From: Monocercomonoides exilis
Taxonomy: Eukaryota > Preaxostyla > Oxymonadida > Polymastigidae
NCBI GenBank assembly: GCA_001643675.2
Contig: LSRY02000003.1
Span: 1,602,001-1,666,000, forward strand
DNA length: 64,000 nt
Direction: 5' to 3'
Shown here: positions 1 through 11,532 of the stretch, one piece after another
How positions within the stretch are numbered: position 1 is the stretch's first letter
Layout of the letters: each line of letters starts with the position of its first letter
The notes under the pieces: generated by a model
Seen by the model: the letters and a program-made list of their open reading frames with translations, nothing else
Database searches by the model: none
Told to the model about the DNA's origin: nothing
Position numbers and translations under genes: made by a program

Positions 1-712
1 TTTGAATAATGTGAATGAATGATAATAATTATTTTTGCTGGTGAAATAAAATTAATTTGAGAAGAAAAATACAGAAATTTGAAAATCGATTCAATAAAAA
101 AATTTTTTTATATATTTTTTATTCATTTCTGTGAAAAGCGACATATCGTTTAACCACAATCGGACATAGTCACAAATAGTCGTGCAAAAACCGATGTGAT
201 TTTATTAGATTTTGACTGTTATTATTTGTTTACAATTTTCAAATAAAATATCTCATTTTCCTTGCACACAAATTGTAATGAAAATTTTGATTTGAAGATC
301 GATTTTTGTTCAGACTCCTTTTATTTCAGCTTAGAACAAGAAAGAACGTGTCTTAAAATTTGTTTCTCTTTTTTTTTCAATTTCAAAAGAAAAATTATCA
401 CAAAAAAAAAAAAAATAATGATAATAATAAATTTAAATAAAATAAAATAAAATAAATAAAAAATAAACAAAAATTAAAAAAATAGAAAAAATAAAAAAAT
501 AAATAACATGAAATTAAATAAAATAAAGTGTGATTATTCATGAATATTTGTTTTTTTGATGTAAGAGTTTTTGAAAGTTTTTTTAACGTTTACGAAAATA
601 GTTTTCATGCAAATAGAATATGAAATTTGATTATTAAAAAGCCAATGTTTATTATGAAGTCATCACATGTTTAACTTCTAATTGCAAAATCTCTTAACAG
701 CGTTAATTCTGT
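1..712. other. AT-rich non-coding DNA
   Basis: This stretch is very AT-rich, with A-runs and T-runs, for example near 400-500. I see no gene, RNA or transposon end that I can support. Short open frames here are low-complexity. Confidence 0.6.
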
Positions 713-1762
713 GTCAACTTTTTAATAGAATTTTTTCCCTTATTGGCACTTTTTTTGTTTTTGATCGCCAACGTTCAACAAACGTTGATTGGCTTTCAGC
801 ACATTAAAAATTTTTTAACCAGTTTTATTCTATTTATTTGCTGTATTCTTTTTTATTTTTGTTTTTTACACATCGAGAAATTGAGTTTCTTTTTTTCTTT
901 CTTTCTTTTTTTTTTTCTAAATTTAATAGGACTTTCTCTAACCAACCAGGCAACTCACAAGAAATTGATGAGTTGTTTTGAATAGCAAAAACTATTATCT
1001 AACTTATTTTAAATGCTTTTTTTTCACAAACACTTTTTTCTTGTTTTTTTCACATTTCATTTTTTTAACAACATGCAAGGACAAAACTGATTATTTCTTT
1101 GTAAATATGATGAAATGATAAAAAATATAAATATGACGTGAAATACAAACAGTCTAATAGTGAAGTGTTGTAAAAATTAAACATTAATTTTTTCTATTTG
1201 TCTTTTTCGGACAAATGGAGCAAACAAAAAATGATCAACGATCTATTTTTTGTGATATAGTTAAATTCTTGACAAATAGAAAAAATTAATGTTTAATTTT
1301 GACAACACTTCACTATTAGACTGTTTGTATTTCACGTCATATTTATATTTTTTATCATTTCATCATATTTACAAAGAAATAATCAGTTTTGTCCTTGCAT
1401 GTTGTTAAAAAAATGAAATGTGAAAAAAACAAGAAAAAAGTGTTTGTGAAAAAAAAGCATTTAAAATAAGTTAGATAATAGTTTTTGCTATTCAAAACAA
1501 CTCATCAATTTCTTGTGAGTTGCCTGGTTGGTTAGAGAAAGTCCTATTAAATTTAGAAAAAAAAAAAGAAAGAAAGAAAAAAAGAAACTCAATTTCTCGA
1601 TGTGTAAAAAACAAAAATAAAAAAGAATACAGCAAATAAATAGAATAAAACTGGTTAAAAAATTTTTAATGTGCTGAAAGCCAATCAACGTTTGTTGAAC
1701 GTTGGCGATCAAAAACAAAAAAAGTGCCAATAAGGGAAAAAATCCCATTTAAAAAAGTTGAC
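713..1762. repeat. 1-kb fold-back inverted repeat
   Basis: The left arm (about 713-1202) and right arm (about 1271-1762) are near-perfect reverse complements of roughly 490 bp each, around a spacer of about 68 bp that contains ACAAATGGAGCAAAC. The outer ends lose identity just beyond a shared GTCAACTTTTT. Each arm can be read as the same hydrophobic T-rich peptide of about 80 residues, but this follows automatically from the symmetry and poly-T content, so I do not call a gene. A fold-back or MITE-like element, or a small inverted duplication, would explain it. Arm boundaries are good to a few bases. Confidence 0.85.
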
Positions 1763-1816
1763 CATTCATACCAAGAATTGTTCTCGATTTTAAAACTGAA
1801 ATTCGAAGTTGAAAAA

Positions 1817-2972
1817 TACACCAAAAATTATTCAAAATCGAAAAAGTTTAAAACAACATCGAAAAACTTTAATTCAATATCGAAAGTATTTTATTGAACA
1901 TCGAAAAAGTTTTATTCAAAATCGAAAAGGGGGTTTATTCGTTCAGAATTTCAATTAAAGTCAAAGCCTAAAAAGTTTTATTGTTTCAAATGTTGACAAT
2001 AACAAATGTTTATTTGTTGGGAAATGTTTTTATTTAGTTATAAACGACTGTTTACTGTGATAAAGACTGATGTCAATCGATTCTTTTATTAATACAAAAA
2101 TTGAAAACGTTTTATTTTATCAGCTTCCAACGCAATGAATGAAATTCAAAACATTTCGTATTCGATAAATGAAATAAAATTCTATTTTTTTGTTCAAAAA
2201 ACAAGATTTAGAACGATCCTATCACTTTTATTTTTTGCAAAAATTGCTTATTATATTCTGAGCACATGTGAAGAATAAAAAATATACAATTTATTTATAT
2301 TCACGCAATTGAATACAATCAAACACCAAAAAAACATCAAAAAATTTTTTTCTAATTGAAATTGACAAATCTCTCAGATCAATAACTGAAAGAAAAGAAA
2401 CTGACATGAGAATGAATTTTTCAATTTTTTTCAAATTTTTTCACGACAAAAAATTTTCGATGAGAATAATTTTTGGTGTAGTGGTCTATATGGGTAATTA
2501 TTTTTGAATCCATATTTTTTTCATCAAAAATATCAGTCTGAGAATTCGCTTCAAATACTGATTAATAGATACTGAAAAGTTATTATTACTCAAAAGATTG
2601 TTTTTTCAAAAATATATTTTCGAATATCGTTTTTTCAAACAACTATAATGTTTTTTTTCCTTCAAAAGAATAATTCCTCTTCAAAGAAATAAAAATTTGG
2701 AATAATTAACACCCCGAAAAAAGTTATAATTTCAAAAATTATTAGCCATATCGTAGTAAACAGTTGTTAAAAACGAAAGAAAAACATTTCATATAAATAA
2801 ATATTGGCAATAATTAACATTTGTATCAACAAAATTTCCTTGGTTTTGACATTAATTGAAATTCTGAACTAATTAACTTCATTTTCGATTTTGAATAAAT
2901 GTTTTTCGATGATGTTTTAAACTTTTTTGATGTTGAATTAAAGTTTTTCGATCTAGAATAATTTTTGGTGTA
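1817..2972. repeat. MITE-like inverted-repeat cluster
   Basis: The terminal-looking motif TACACCAAAAATTATTC lies at 1817-1833. Its inverted form lies at 2464-2480 and again at 2956-2972. Inside the left side (about 1835-1975) are degenerate tandem units of the type ATCGAAAAAGTTT, and the mirror image of this block lies at about 2839-2955. The arrangement could be one element of about 1.16 kb with sub-terminal repeats, or a 664-bp element (1817-2480) next to a partial copy. The same ends occur again at 52,530 and 52,944. No coding capacity is seen. Confidence 0.6.
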
Positions 2973-3224
2973 TATTTTTAAATAATTCACTGAAAGAAAA
3001 ATAACTGACATGTGTCTGATTTTTAGAATATTATTGACAAATTCGAAGATAATTGAATTTTCACACTCAAATTTTTCTTCTTCGACGTTGAATTATAATT
3101 TGTGTAAATGTGTGCAACAAAATTTAAAAATTGAAGTTTTTGATGAAAAAACTTAATATCAAAAATAATCTCTTATTTGTCACAGAAGTTATATTCACAG
3201 AAAACCTTTTTTTCATAATTCTTA
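2973..3224. other. AT-rich spacer
   Basis: This is AT-rich sequence between the MITE-like cluster and the DNA transposon. I see nothing supportable in it. Confidence 0.5.
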
Positions 3225-3257
3225 TACCATCGTTCTAAAACCCGGTACTTTTTCTAA
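3225..3257. repeat. Transposon terminal inverted repeat, left
   Basis: This 33-bp end includes the flanking TA. It contains the motif AAAACCCGGTAC and is perfectly matched in inverted orientation at 5438-5470. Confidence 0.9.
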
Positions 3258-3359
3258 AACTAGGGAATATTCTTCTGTGATTATTCACACAAAATTTCTT
3301 CAAGTTTAAAGTGAATTTTGATTATATTTTTTGAATAAAAAATCAAAACATCCTGATTA

Positions 3360-5109
3360 ACAACAATCTTTATATTTAATCATGAAAAAGCCAAAACACA
3401 CACACTTTTTCAAGAAGTTAATTGAATTGGATTGAACAGTAAAAATCAAAATAGTACTGAAATTCTTCGCAAAGTTTGCATCATCATCGTACGAAATTAA
3501 AAGTCGCTTTTTCTTAACTTTTCTTTCTCTCAATTCATATTTGTTTGATGATTTCTCATAATTCATACTCTTTTCATTTGGCTCATTTATGTTGCTCAGC
3601 AATTTCCTTAACTGATTTCTGGATTGTTTCACTTTTTTTGTGCGCATTTTCACAGGAATGCTGTCATCCTTTCTGTCTTGAAAATTTGAAACAGAAGTTT
3701 CCTTTCTTTCTACTGGCTTCATGTTGCTGCGATCCATATGGCTTGTTCTTGTTTTTATCCTTTTGTTTGTTGGGAGAAAATTTTCCATACAACTCCGAGT
3801 CCCAGTTTGATTTTTTTTCTGTTCTCTGCGAAATGGGTGAACCAGAAACTCTTGACAGAACAGGTGCTGCCATCACAGGCCAAATACCAGTTTTCTGAAA
3901 CGCGCTTTTTATTGTTGATGGAGATGTTGAAGAAGTGAGTGCTTCAGGAAGAACTTTTGCTAATTCACTTCGAAACGAAGAGGAAGAATGTGGTTGCGGT
4001 GGGTTGAAATTGTCATTAAAAGTCTTTTTAAATCTTGCAAATATGCTGCTGTCGCATGGCTGAAGAAGATGAGTGAGATTTGGAGGAAATCTCATCATTA
4101 TTATTCCTTGTTTATCTGCGCATTTCTCAACTTTTTCATTGATGTGAGAAGGATGGTTATCAAGAAGGAAAACAGCTTTTGGCATATTTGAGAGTTTCAT
4201 TTTTGTTTTAATCGAAGGAATCCAATGGGAAATCATGATCGTTTCAAAGATTGATGAATTTATCCATCCCGAAGATGATGAGATAAAACGTATGTTGAAT
4301 GACGTTAGGGTTCGAAATTCTACTGGAAGCTTTCGACTGGAATACAGAAGAAAAGAAGGCAAAGACGATCCATCAGCACAAACACAAACACAAAGAGTCG
4401 AATTTGTTGTTTTGTTGGGAATTGGATGTGACGGAGGAATTTGATTTCTCAAACACACGCACAGCTTGCATGAGCTTTCTCCGCATCTCAAAGATGTTTC
4501 ATCGAAATTAAATATACCGTTTTCACCTATATTGAATGTATCCAAAACATTTTGAATCGATCAAACCATTTACGGATACCATTTGGTGACTGTGCCAACA
4601 TTTTGGATCGTTCCATCGGTTTGGATAATGCAGATTTGAGTATTTTGTTATGATCGATCAAATAATATGCAGCTGAAATACATGGAAATTTTATTTTTGT
4701 TTTTTCCTTAGAGTTTTCTTCATAATAATCTTTCATCTAAATAATAAAAAAAAATTAAAAGAAATAAGAAATTTTAATTTCAAACCATTTTGTAGATATC
4801 TTTTACTCGAACAATTTTCCCTTCTGACAGCATAACAAGCGTTTTGTTTTCTATTGTTTCAATCATTGAGTCTGTAATAATGGAAGGTCTTCCATTGATT
4901 CCCACTTCTCTGTTATTCTTCTGTGCATTCACTCCTCGATACCAAGAGCCTTTTGAAATTATTCCAGATCCGATTGCCACATGAGGTGACACAACATTAT
5001 TCTTTTTGATTTCAAAAATTTTCTTTGAAATGCTGCCCAATTTTCTAATTTCAGCACATGCCAATTTTTTTTGAAGGTCTGATGCAGAAAGTTCGCAATG
5101 GTTTGTCAT
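3360..5109 (-). pseudogene. Pogo-like DDE transposase, frameshifted
   Basis: The gene starts at ATG 5109. Exon 1 (5109-4786) ends at an in-frame GT donor; a 49-bp intron (4785-4737) ending in TTAG joins exon 2 at 4736. Exon 2 encodes a helix-turn-helix-like stretch ending in WFDRFK. The frame then breaks near a TTTT run at about 4550 and continues one frame over from 4545 to 3664. There the DDE_1 hallmarks are clear: FNFDET for the first Asp, LLDNHPSHI for the second, and NLTHLLQPCDSSIFARFKK at the end of the catalytic core. A second frame change near 3,700-3,780 leads into a lysine-rich tail running to about 3360. The cut-and-paste enzyme is recognisable, but two frame changes make this copy probably inactive unless they are sequencing errors. 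Confidence 0.8.
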
Positions 5110-5437
5110 CTTTATGGTTTTGATCTTTCGACTAAAATAATGAAATTTTAAAAAAGGAAATGAAATTCATTCGATCAAATATGTTTCATCATAAATAAAT
5201 TCCATATAATCAATCTTAGAATATTTCTTCATGTTTCACAATTTGCAACGTTGTTGTTTGTCTTCTTTGAAATATTTCGTTGTTTCTTCAATTTTTAGGC
5301 AATCATTGACATAAAATGAAAAAATACAATGAAATCCAACTGTTTGAATTTAGAGAACGATTATCTGAATATGGATGAACAAATTTCAGGAATGATTGCG
5401 AAATAAAAATGTGATATATTTTTGTTCAGTCCGGGTA

Positions 5438-5470
5438 TTAGAAAAAGTACCGGGTTTTAGAACGATGGTA
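5438..5470. repeat. Transposon terminal inverted repeat, right
   Basis: This is the inverted partner of 3225-3257, 33 of 33 bases, ending in GATGGTA. It sits about 240 bp from the stop of the S41-like gene, so the insertion lies in its 3' flank. Confidence 0.9.
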
Positions 5471-5712
5471 ATTTTTTTTTCGTTTATAACACAACATGTT
5501 GCAATTTAATCAACAAATTAATAAACCTTTTTTTTTTTACATAATACCAAAAGTCTGAAGCCTCATAATATACGTATTAGATAATAAAAGGAAATGAAGT
5601 TGAAGAAAAAGAAAAAGAAGATAAAAAAGTGCTGCATTCAAAACACTTTTTTGTATGATAAAGATTTTAAACTTACTAATTGATATAGAAGTCACGAATA
5701 AACATATTTTGC

Positions 5713-8138
5713 TTACGACATCAACGCACCTTTATCACCATTCTTCAACTGTCTTCCTTTCATTATTCCTGCAATGCACATTGCCAACATGTATATCACT
5801 CCAATCACCACCATCACAATTCCCACAACAACAATTGCATTTGTCGTCTTCTGTGCCCTTTTCTCCTCTTCGTCTATCCAAGTGGGACGATACGGTGGAT
5901 TGATAGGCCCGTATTCGTAGTTTGGAATCATTGAGCATCTTCCAGTATTCCTCAGGTAATAACCCCTCTCACACTGTGCAAACACGCACGTAGCACCAGT
6001 TGTTGTTGTGTTCGGGAAAGAGCGCGATGTTGTGTTGCAAGCAAATCCGTATTCTTCGTTGCGAGAGAAGAATGAACGACAGTTTTCTTCATTCACTTGA
6101 ACCATCCAATCTAAACAGCCGTCAACAGGTCCATCTTTTTCCTCAAACAGTTTCTTCAATTCCTCATATACATCTTCACCGAAGCTTGCTGGGCTCCTAT
6201 AATAAGGCAGAGTGATGTCTGGCTTTGTGACTATAAATTCACTCGTCGCATGATTTTGCTGCCAATCAAATGAATACGCGTTCATTTGAGCCACAGAAAC
6301 ACGTGCTCCTTCACGTGCAAAGGAAGAAGGGAGAGACAATGTGTTCACTCCTTTCATCGCTCGCATTGCTTCCACCATATCGCTTGTCAGCGAACAAAAT
6401 GCAGACGATCCTCCAACCGAAAATGCCTCTGCATCTGAAGCAGACTTGGCATTTTCGTCTTTCTGAGATTTTCCTCCCATTCCAATCACTCGTGCCACTT
6501 TTGCTTCTGACACATGCTTCACAAACTGTGAACATGTACCTAAACATAACCCGTCGCTAAGCACAGCAACGTCGTTGGGCTTAAAGAGGGTCTTGCCTTT
6601 GTGCTTCCATTCTTTTATTTTCGCAGCAAAGTAATTGGCATATGTTCCATCGATTGTAAAAGGAGATGTCCAGACACGTTCACGTGTCTCATCGCCTAAA
6701 TTAGTGGAAACGACAACTGTTTCGCCATCAAACCAGTTCATCTTTCTTCTTCTCGAGGCATAGGCGTTGATCGACCAATTTGTTTGTGCGTCAACAATAA
6801 GACGAGAGTATTCCCTGTTGACTTCTGAATGCAGCATGTCCAGTTTCGGATACAATGGAAACACTTCTGGAAACAGAAGATGAAGCGTGTATCGCCCAAG
6901 CATTTCATCGCCTCCGCCATTCGAGCGCAAATCCAGCACAAGCTTATCTGCTTTCGTTGCGGCTTCCTGCGTTTCAGTCAAATTATCCATCAGACTTTTG
7001 ACAAACTCTTCCTTTTCTGCATCATCTTTCGGATGGAAAGAATGAATTTTCAAATACTTAACTTTCAGGCTTGTCCCATCATTCATTCGAACTTTCTTCA
7101 AAAAAGAAGAAAGCATCTTTTTTCCTTGCCTTTTTGAATCCACAGCGTTTCTAGTGTTTTCTGTTGGAACTCGATTGTGTCCAATCATTCGTTCCAATTG
7201 CGACCATATGGTGTGCTGTGCTTGCTTAAACAGAGTTGCCCCATCTCCACTCACTGCCTTTTTAGCTGGGCAAATATCATTAAGGCTTGTCATACTTTTA
7301 ATCACATAAGCGTAAAATGGTAACTCAACGGTTTTATCACTTTCGTTTTCATCAACATAAGTAATTGAAATATTTTGCGTGGGATGAGCATAAAACTCAG
7401 CGGGACGCTCTGAAAAATCGATGGAGGCTTGATTTAACACAGAATTGTTGCTTTTAGAAGTAAATGCATTTTTACGACCCCAATCTTGCAAAAGGGTTAC
7501 TGCGTCAACAGCTTCATTACCAATCTTTATTGTTTTCACTGTTTTCCCAGATAAATCTGGCTGATCAGGGAATTCAGTATTAAATTTTTGAAGAATATCC
7601 GAGATTGATGGTTCTGATACAACAACAATAAGTTTATTATTTTCATCTGATTTCAACGATAATGTATATGGAAGTGCATAGATGAAATTTGAGAAGCAAG
7701 GTGGGGTGAACCAAGTTTGTGCATCTTTAAGCTTCCGGAAAATATCCATAATGTCTTCATAAAAATCAACGGCATTTTCATACGTATTTTGCCCCGAAGC
7801 AGGTAACTTGCTTTGAATCAAATCTAATTCCTTGATCACATCAATAGCCTGGTGTTTAAATGGTTCAGGTGGTGACACCAGTACATCACGATATACATAA
7901 GACTCTAAATAAAACTTCAAAATTGGGATTGTGTTTTGGTACTCATCTAAGTTGTCATTTATCTGAACACACAGAAAATAATAATTTTTAAACCTGAATC
8001 ATTCAACAAATTAAAGCAAACTTTCATAGTTTTTAAGCAATCAATAACTTCGTCCACTTTGTGAACACCCTTTTCCAGTGAGCAAGAGGGTTCATCACCA
8101 TAAACGGAAAGAAATAAATAGACTAATAAACTAATCAT
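5713..8138 (-). CDS. S41-like peptidase, membrane-anchored
   Basis: The two-exon structure gives 792 residues. Exon 1 runs 8138-7994 and encodes a signal peptide (MISLLVYLFLSVYG). A 47-bp intron (7993-7947, GT...TTAG) splits a codon, and exon 2 runs 7946-5713, ending in TAA. The protease core has DLRSNGGG at about residues 387-394 and LSDGLCLGTCSQF at about 511-523. Both are typical of the C-terminal-processing (tail-specific, S41) fold, closest to fungal and protist extracellular members. A Cys-rich EGF-like segment follows, then one membrane helix (about 755-778, IVVVGIVMVVIGVIYMLAMC) and a short basic tail, so the enzyme domain should face outside. In related S41 proteins I would expect a serine about where this copy has the Gly of CLGTC, so activity is uncertain. 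The upstream in-frame start would be missed if the intron were ignored. Confidence 0.75.
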
Positions 8139-8510
8139 GATAAAAAAGTAATAATTTACAAATTGATCAAGCAGAATTCCATATCAATAAAAATCAACTT
8201 ATCATAGAAACAATCTCTCACATAACTCATTTGACTTCAAATTTGCAACTGTCTTCCATCAAAAATGATGTCTTTTTTTTTCTTTGAATAATATTATCAT
8301 GTTAATCAACGCTTTCCTAACAAACTTTAAATTCTTGAAGTTAAATGGATGGCATTAATATTTGTGAAAGAGAATTTTTGAAGGATTTTGGATTAAAAAA
8401 ATCATGAATTTCTCTCCTTATTTTTGAATTGTTTGTGAGATGTTATTGGCTATTTTGGAAAAGTAATTACAGGAGAGGAAAAAAATTCTTTAAAGATTAA
8501 CCAACAAAAT
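8139..8510. other. Intergenic, S41-like gene to RPL21
   Basis: This is 372 bp of AT-rich DNA between the 3' end of RPL21 and the start of the S41-like gene, both on the minus strand. It presumably holds the RPL21 3' UTR and the S41-like promoter. No motif is recognised. Confidence 0.5.
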
Positions 8511-9125
8511 TTAAACGATAAGTGCATAAGGTTTTGGATGAATTGTTGTGATACATCCTTTTGGTACATTGATGAATCCACCACGTCTTGGACCTCTTGG
8601 CTTACGTTTTCCTTTAATATACAAATAAATAAATAAACATAAATAATAAAAACATAACGTGATTTAAAAAAATAAAAATTTCTCACCTGATTTGGTTTTC
8701 ATTCTCAACACAAAATCATCTCTGCATCTCGATGGTTTCAAATGGTCAACGCGAACGTGTATTCTCTAAACAGATAAGGTTAGTGCATTACACAAAAAAT
8801 ATCGATAAAAAGACGTAATTAAAAGCAATTAATGAGATATGACAAAATAATAATGAAATAAAACCTTCTTAATAATACGATTTCCAACACGTTTATTGAC
8901 CTCAACACCAATTGCACGATTTGCAATATCCCAAATACGTCCGGTTCTTCCATGATAGAACTTATGTGGCATGCCCTTGTGAATGGATGAGTTCACCTTG
9001 ATATCGACATATTGTCCGAGTTTGTATTTCCTCATGTATGTCGATAAAGGTGTCATACCATGCTGTCTAAATCCACGTTGGAAAAGAGTTTTTGTACGTG
9101 CGCGATAACCCCAGGAGTGTGGCAT
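8511..9125 (-). CDS. RPL21: Ribosomal protein L21e
   Basis: Three exons encode 146 residues of the large-subunit protein eL21. Exon 1 is 9125-8865, intron 1 is 8864-8766 (99 bp, GT...TTTAG), exon 2 is 8765-8687, intron 2 is 8686-8612 (75 bp, GTGAG...AAAG) and exon 3 is 8611-8511 (TAA). Hallmarks are the start [20 protein letters not shown], then [29 protein letters not shown] and, across the intron, [15 protein letters not shown]. These match the eukaryotic family closely. The start is ATG 9125, which gives the usual N terminus; upstream in-frame sequence is not family-like. Intron positions follow directly from continuity of the conserved protein, so this gene calibrates splice signals for the genome: GT donors, T-rich AG acceptors, short introns. 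Confidence 0.95.
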
Positions 9126-9530
9126 AAGTGCTTCTTCTCTTTTGGTTAAGATCAGAGATAAAACCAAATGAGGATATTTTATTACCCATAAATTAATAAT
9201 GTTTTGTTTTAATTTTTCATTTGTGAGTTCAATGATGAAGAAAATCTATTATTTTTGAAAAGAGCAAATTAAGTGATGAATTTATAACAAAAACTGGAAT
9301 TTATCATAAAAATTTAAGTCGGACAAATGATGAAGAAAAATGTTAGGAGTATTTCATATTATGAAACGAAACAGTAATAGGGCTTACAAAACGTGAAAAA
9401 TATAAAACGTATAACTGTGATATATGAGGATTTTTATATTCTAAATCTTTCAAATAATTTGTCATATACAGATGTTCTACAGGAGTTCATTTTTTAATAT
9501 TTTTTATGGCTATAAAACACTTTTTAATAA
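9126..9530. other. Divergent intergenic region
   Basis: About 405 bp separate the start of RPL21 (minus) from the start of the PHD-finger gene (plus), so both promoters should lie here. The sequence is AT-rich. I recognise no specific element. Confidence 0.5.
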
Positions 9531-11324
9531 ATGAAATCAAGTGTAAATCATGTAAAAAAATGTACAATATGCCAAGGAAGAAATGCTGACGTTGAATGCT
9601 CAAGGTTTGATTGGTTCATTTTTGCATTTTACTCAAGCGTATATTAGATGCAACAGAGGTATATTATTAATTTTCAAAAAGTTAGGTTAAAATAGTTTGA
9701 AGTGTTTCACAAGCTATGTGTTGGATTACAATTCTTACCTAGAATGGGATGGAAGTGTGTATTTTGCCAATCTGAAGAAGATGCTCACGAAAGGGAAGGT
9801 GAAGGGCAATCAGATCATTCTCCAAAAGATCAAAGTTCTAATTTAAAAGATAGCAGCGCAACTTTGGAGCGTGTCACATCTCCAGAAAATAAAGGCTCAA
9901 AGAAGAAAAAAAGCAAACTCAATAAGCAATCGAAGAACATTTCAGGATGGAAACTGAAGAAAAATACGAAGTCTTCTTTGAAGAAAAAAAAGGAAAAATA
10001 CGAAGATTTGGACGAAGAAGAGTTAGCAGCTCTTCTGGAGCCATCAACAGAGTCAACTGATGACAAGAACGACTCAGATGCCGTTATATCAGAAAGTGGC
10101 GATGAAGAAGATGAATACTACGAGGATTCAATCAACAAAGGTGAAGAAGAAGAAGATGAAGAAGAAGCATACGATGATAAACGCCATCCAAATTCTGATG
10201 AAACAAGCGATGATGATGAAGAATTTTATGAAGGGAAATATTCTCGCCGAAGGAAAAAAGTGAATGCCGCAGCGAGAAAGCACGCCCAGCAACTGGAAGA
10301 AATGAAGAAGAAGATTGAGCAAATGAATGCGAAGTACGAGCCGCAGCTTTCTGGAAGCAGCACAGCGGAGCAAATGGTGAAGAGGAGAGGGGCATCGGAT
10401 AAGCCAGCGCAGACGCCGAAAGCCAAAAGCAGTCGTGTTGTGCTGGTTGATGAAAGAGAAAGATTGCTTCCAGTGTTTGGACAACAGAAAATCGCCAATA
10501 GGAAAACTGCGAAGAAATCTTTTGGAAAAACATTCAATCATGCTGCTGTTGAAAGCGGAGAATTCGAAAGCTATTTCGATGAGGAAGGGAAACGAACTCA
10601 GAAGGGAAAGAACGAAGCAAAGAAAAGTTTTCGAATGAAATATCACAACACTCGGCATTCCTCACACGAATACGGAGCAAGTCAAATTCAACAACTGCAA
10701 CTGCAGCAAATGAAGGACAAAGAAGATGACAGCAAGACACAAACAGAAAGTGAGAGTTCAAAAGACAAGGCAATTGAAAGTTTTAAAAGTAAAGAAATAA
10801 GCAGCAGCTTGGCTCCGCAGGCGAAACTTGTTGATTCTGAAGAGAATGAAATGCATTCCCTTCAAGAGACACTCAAACTTCTTCGCAAACGCTCGGCTCG
10901 GAACCACAGAAGAATAAATGGAACGCTTATGCCTCGTAAAATACACCACCATCGCCAATCAGAAACGGAGACTGAAAACGAAGAATCGGTTAAATTGGAG
11001 AGTTCAACAATGAAAAGAGAGGACGGAGAAGAAAATCTAAGCAAAATGGAAAAGAACGAAAAAGAAGGCAGAAAGGATATTTTCTCACATCCTCTTACTT
11101 ATGCAACAAATATTGCTTCTGAGCAACTTCACTGCTCAGAAAAAATAAGAAGTGCGTTTTTTTCTGAACATCAAATATTATTATCAAAGCTTTTTGTTTT
11201 TATATTATTTGTTTATTTTTTTGGATATTTTTTAGACACAGAACTTCTGTCTTCAAAAGAGTTGTCGCTGCTGGAATCTGTTGTTTATGTACTTTATGGG
11301 AAAACTATTTCGGAGGCAGGCTGA
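9531..11324 (+). CDS. PHD-finger protein, acidic/basic tail
   Basis: Assembling three exons creates a full PHD zinc finger that no single exon contains. Exon 1 is 9531-9604 (CTICQGRNADVEC). Intron 1 is 9605-9647 (43 bp). Exon 2 is only 11 nt, 9648-9658. Intron 2 is 9659-9702 (44 bp), and exon 3 starts at 9703. The joined order C-x2-C, C-x2-C, VFHKLC, W-x-C-x2-C is the PHD pattern, which usually binds histone tails, so a chromatin role is likely but not shown. The rest is highly charged, with Glu/Asp and Lys tracts around 10,000-10,250, a coiled-coil-like stretch, and the possibly conserved ERERLLPVFGQQK near 10,460. A further in-frame 84-bp intron is possible at 11,152-11,235 (GTGCGT...TTTTAG). 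Removing it eliminates a hydrophobic stretch and leaves 540 residues instead of 568. Confidence 0.7.
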
Positions 11325-11532
11325 ATAATCTTTGATAACCTTACATAAAGTAATTTTAAAACTGTTTTCAGACTTTCAAGTTTTTTATAAATAATAATAT
11401 TTGAAATATAAAATTCTCCTTTTTTTTAAAAAAATTAATCTCTTTCTTTTTTCATTATCGCTCATAAAAATTCATCATTTCAAAGAAAAAACAAAACAAA
11501 AAACACAAAAAAACAAAACGTAATGATTTTCA

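Larger units (their letters stand above)
3225..5470 (-). mobile_element. Pogo/Tc1-type DNA transposon
   Basis: The sequence 3225-3257 is the exact reverse complement of 5438-5470, giving 33 bp perfect ends. Both outermost dinucleotides are TA, as expected for the TA target duplicated by Tc1/mariner/pogo elements, so the mobile unit itself starts CCATCGTTC and ends GAACGATGG. Between the ends, on the minus strand, lies a DDE-type transposase related to the pogo/jerky (DDE_1) family. The ends are perfect although the gene is broken, so the copy is either young or could be moved in trans by an intact relative. No second intact copy is in this window. Confidence 0.85.

Noticed and set aside
743-1748. 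Hydrophobic 80-residue frames in both arms of the small palindrome
   Set aside because: Their sharing follows from the inverted repeat itself, the sequence is T-rich, and no start or motif is convincing.
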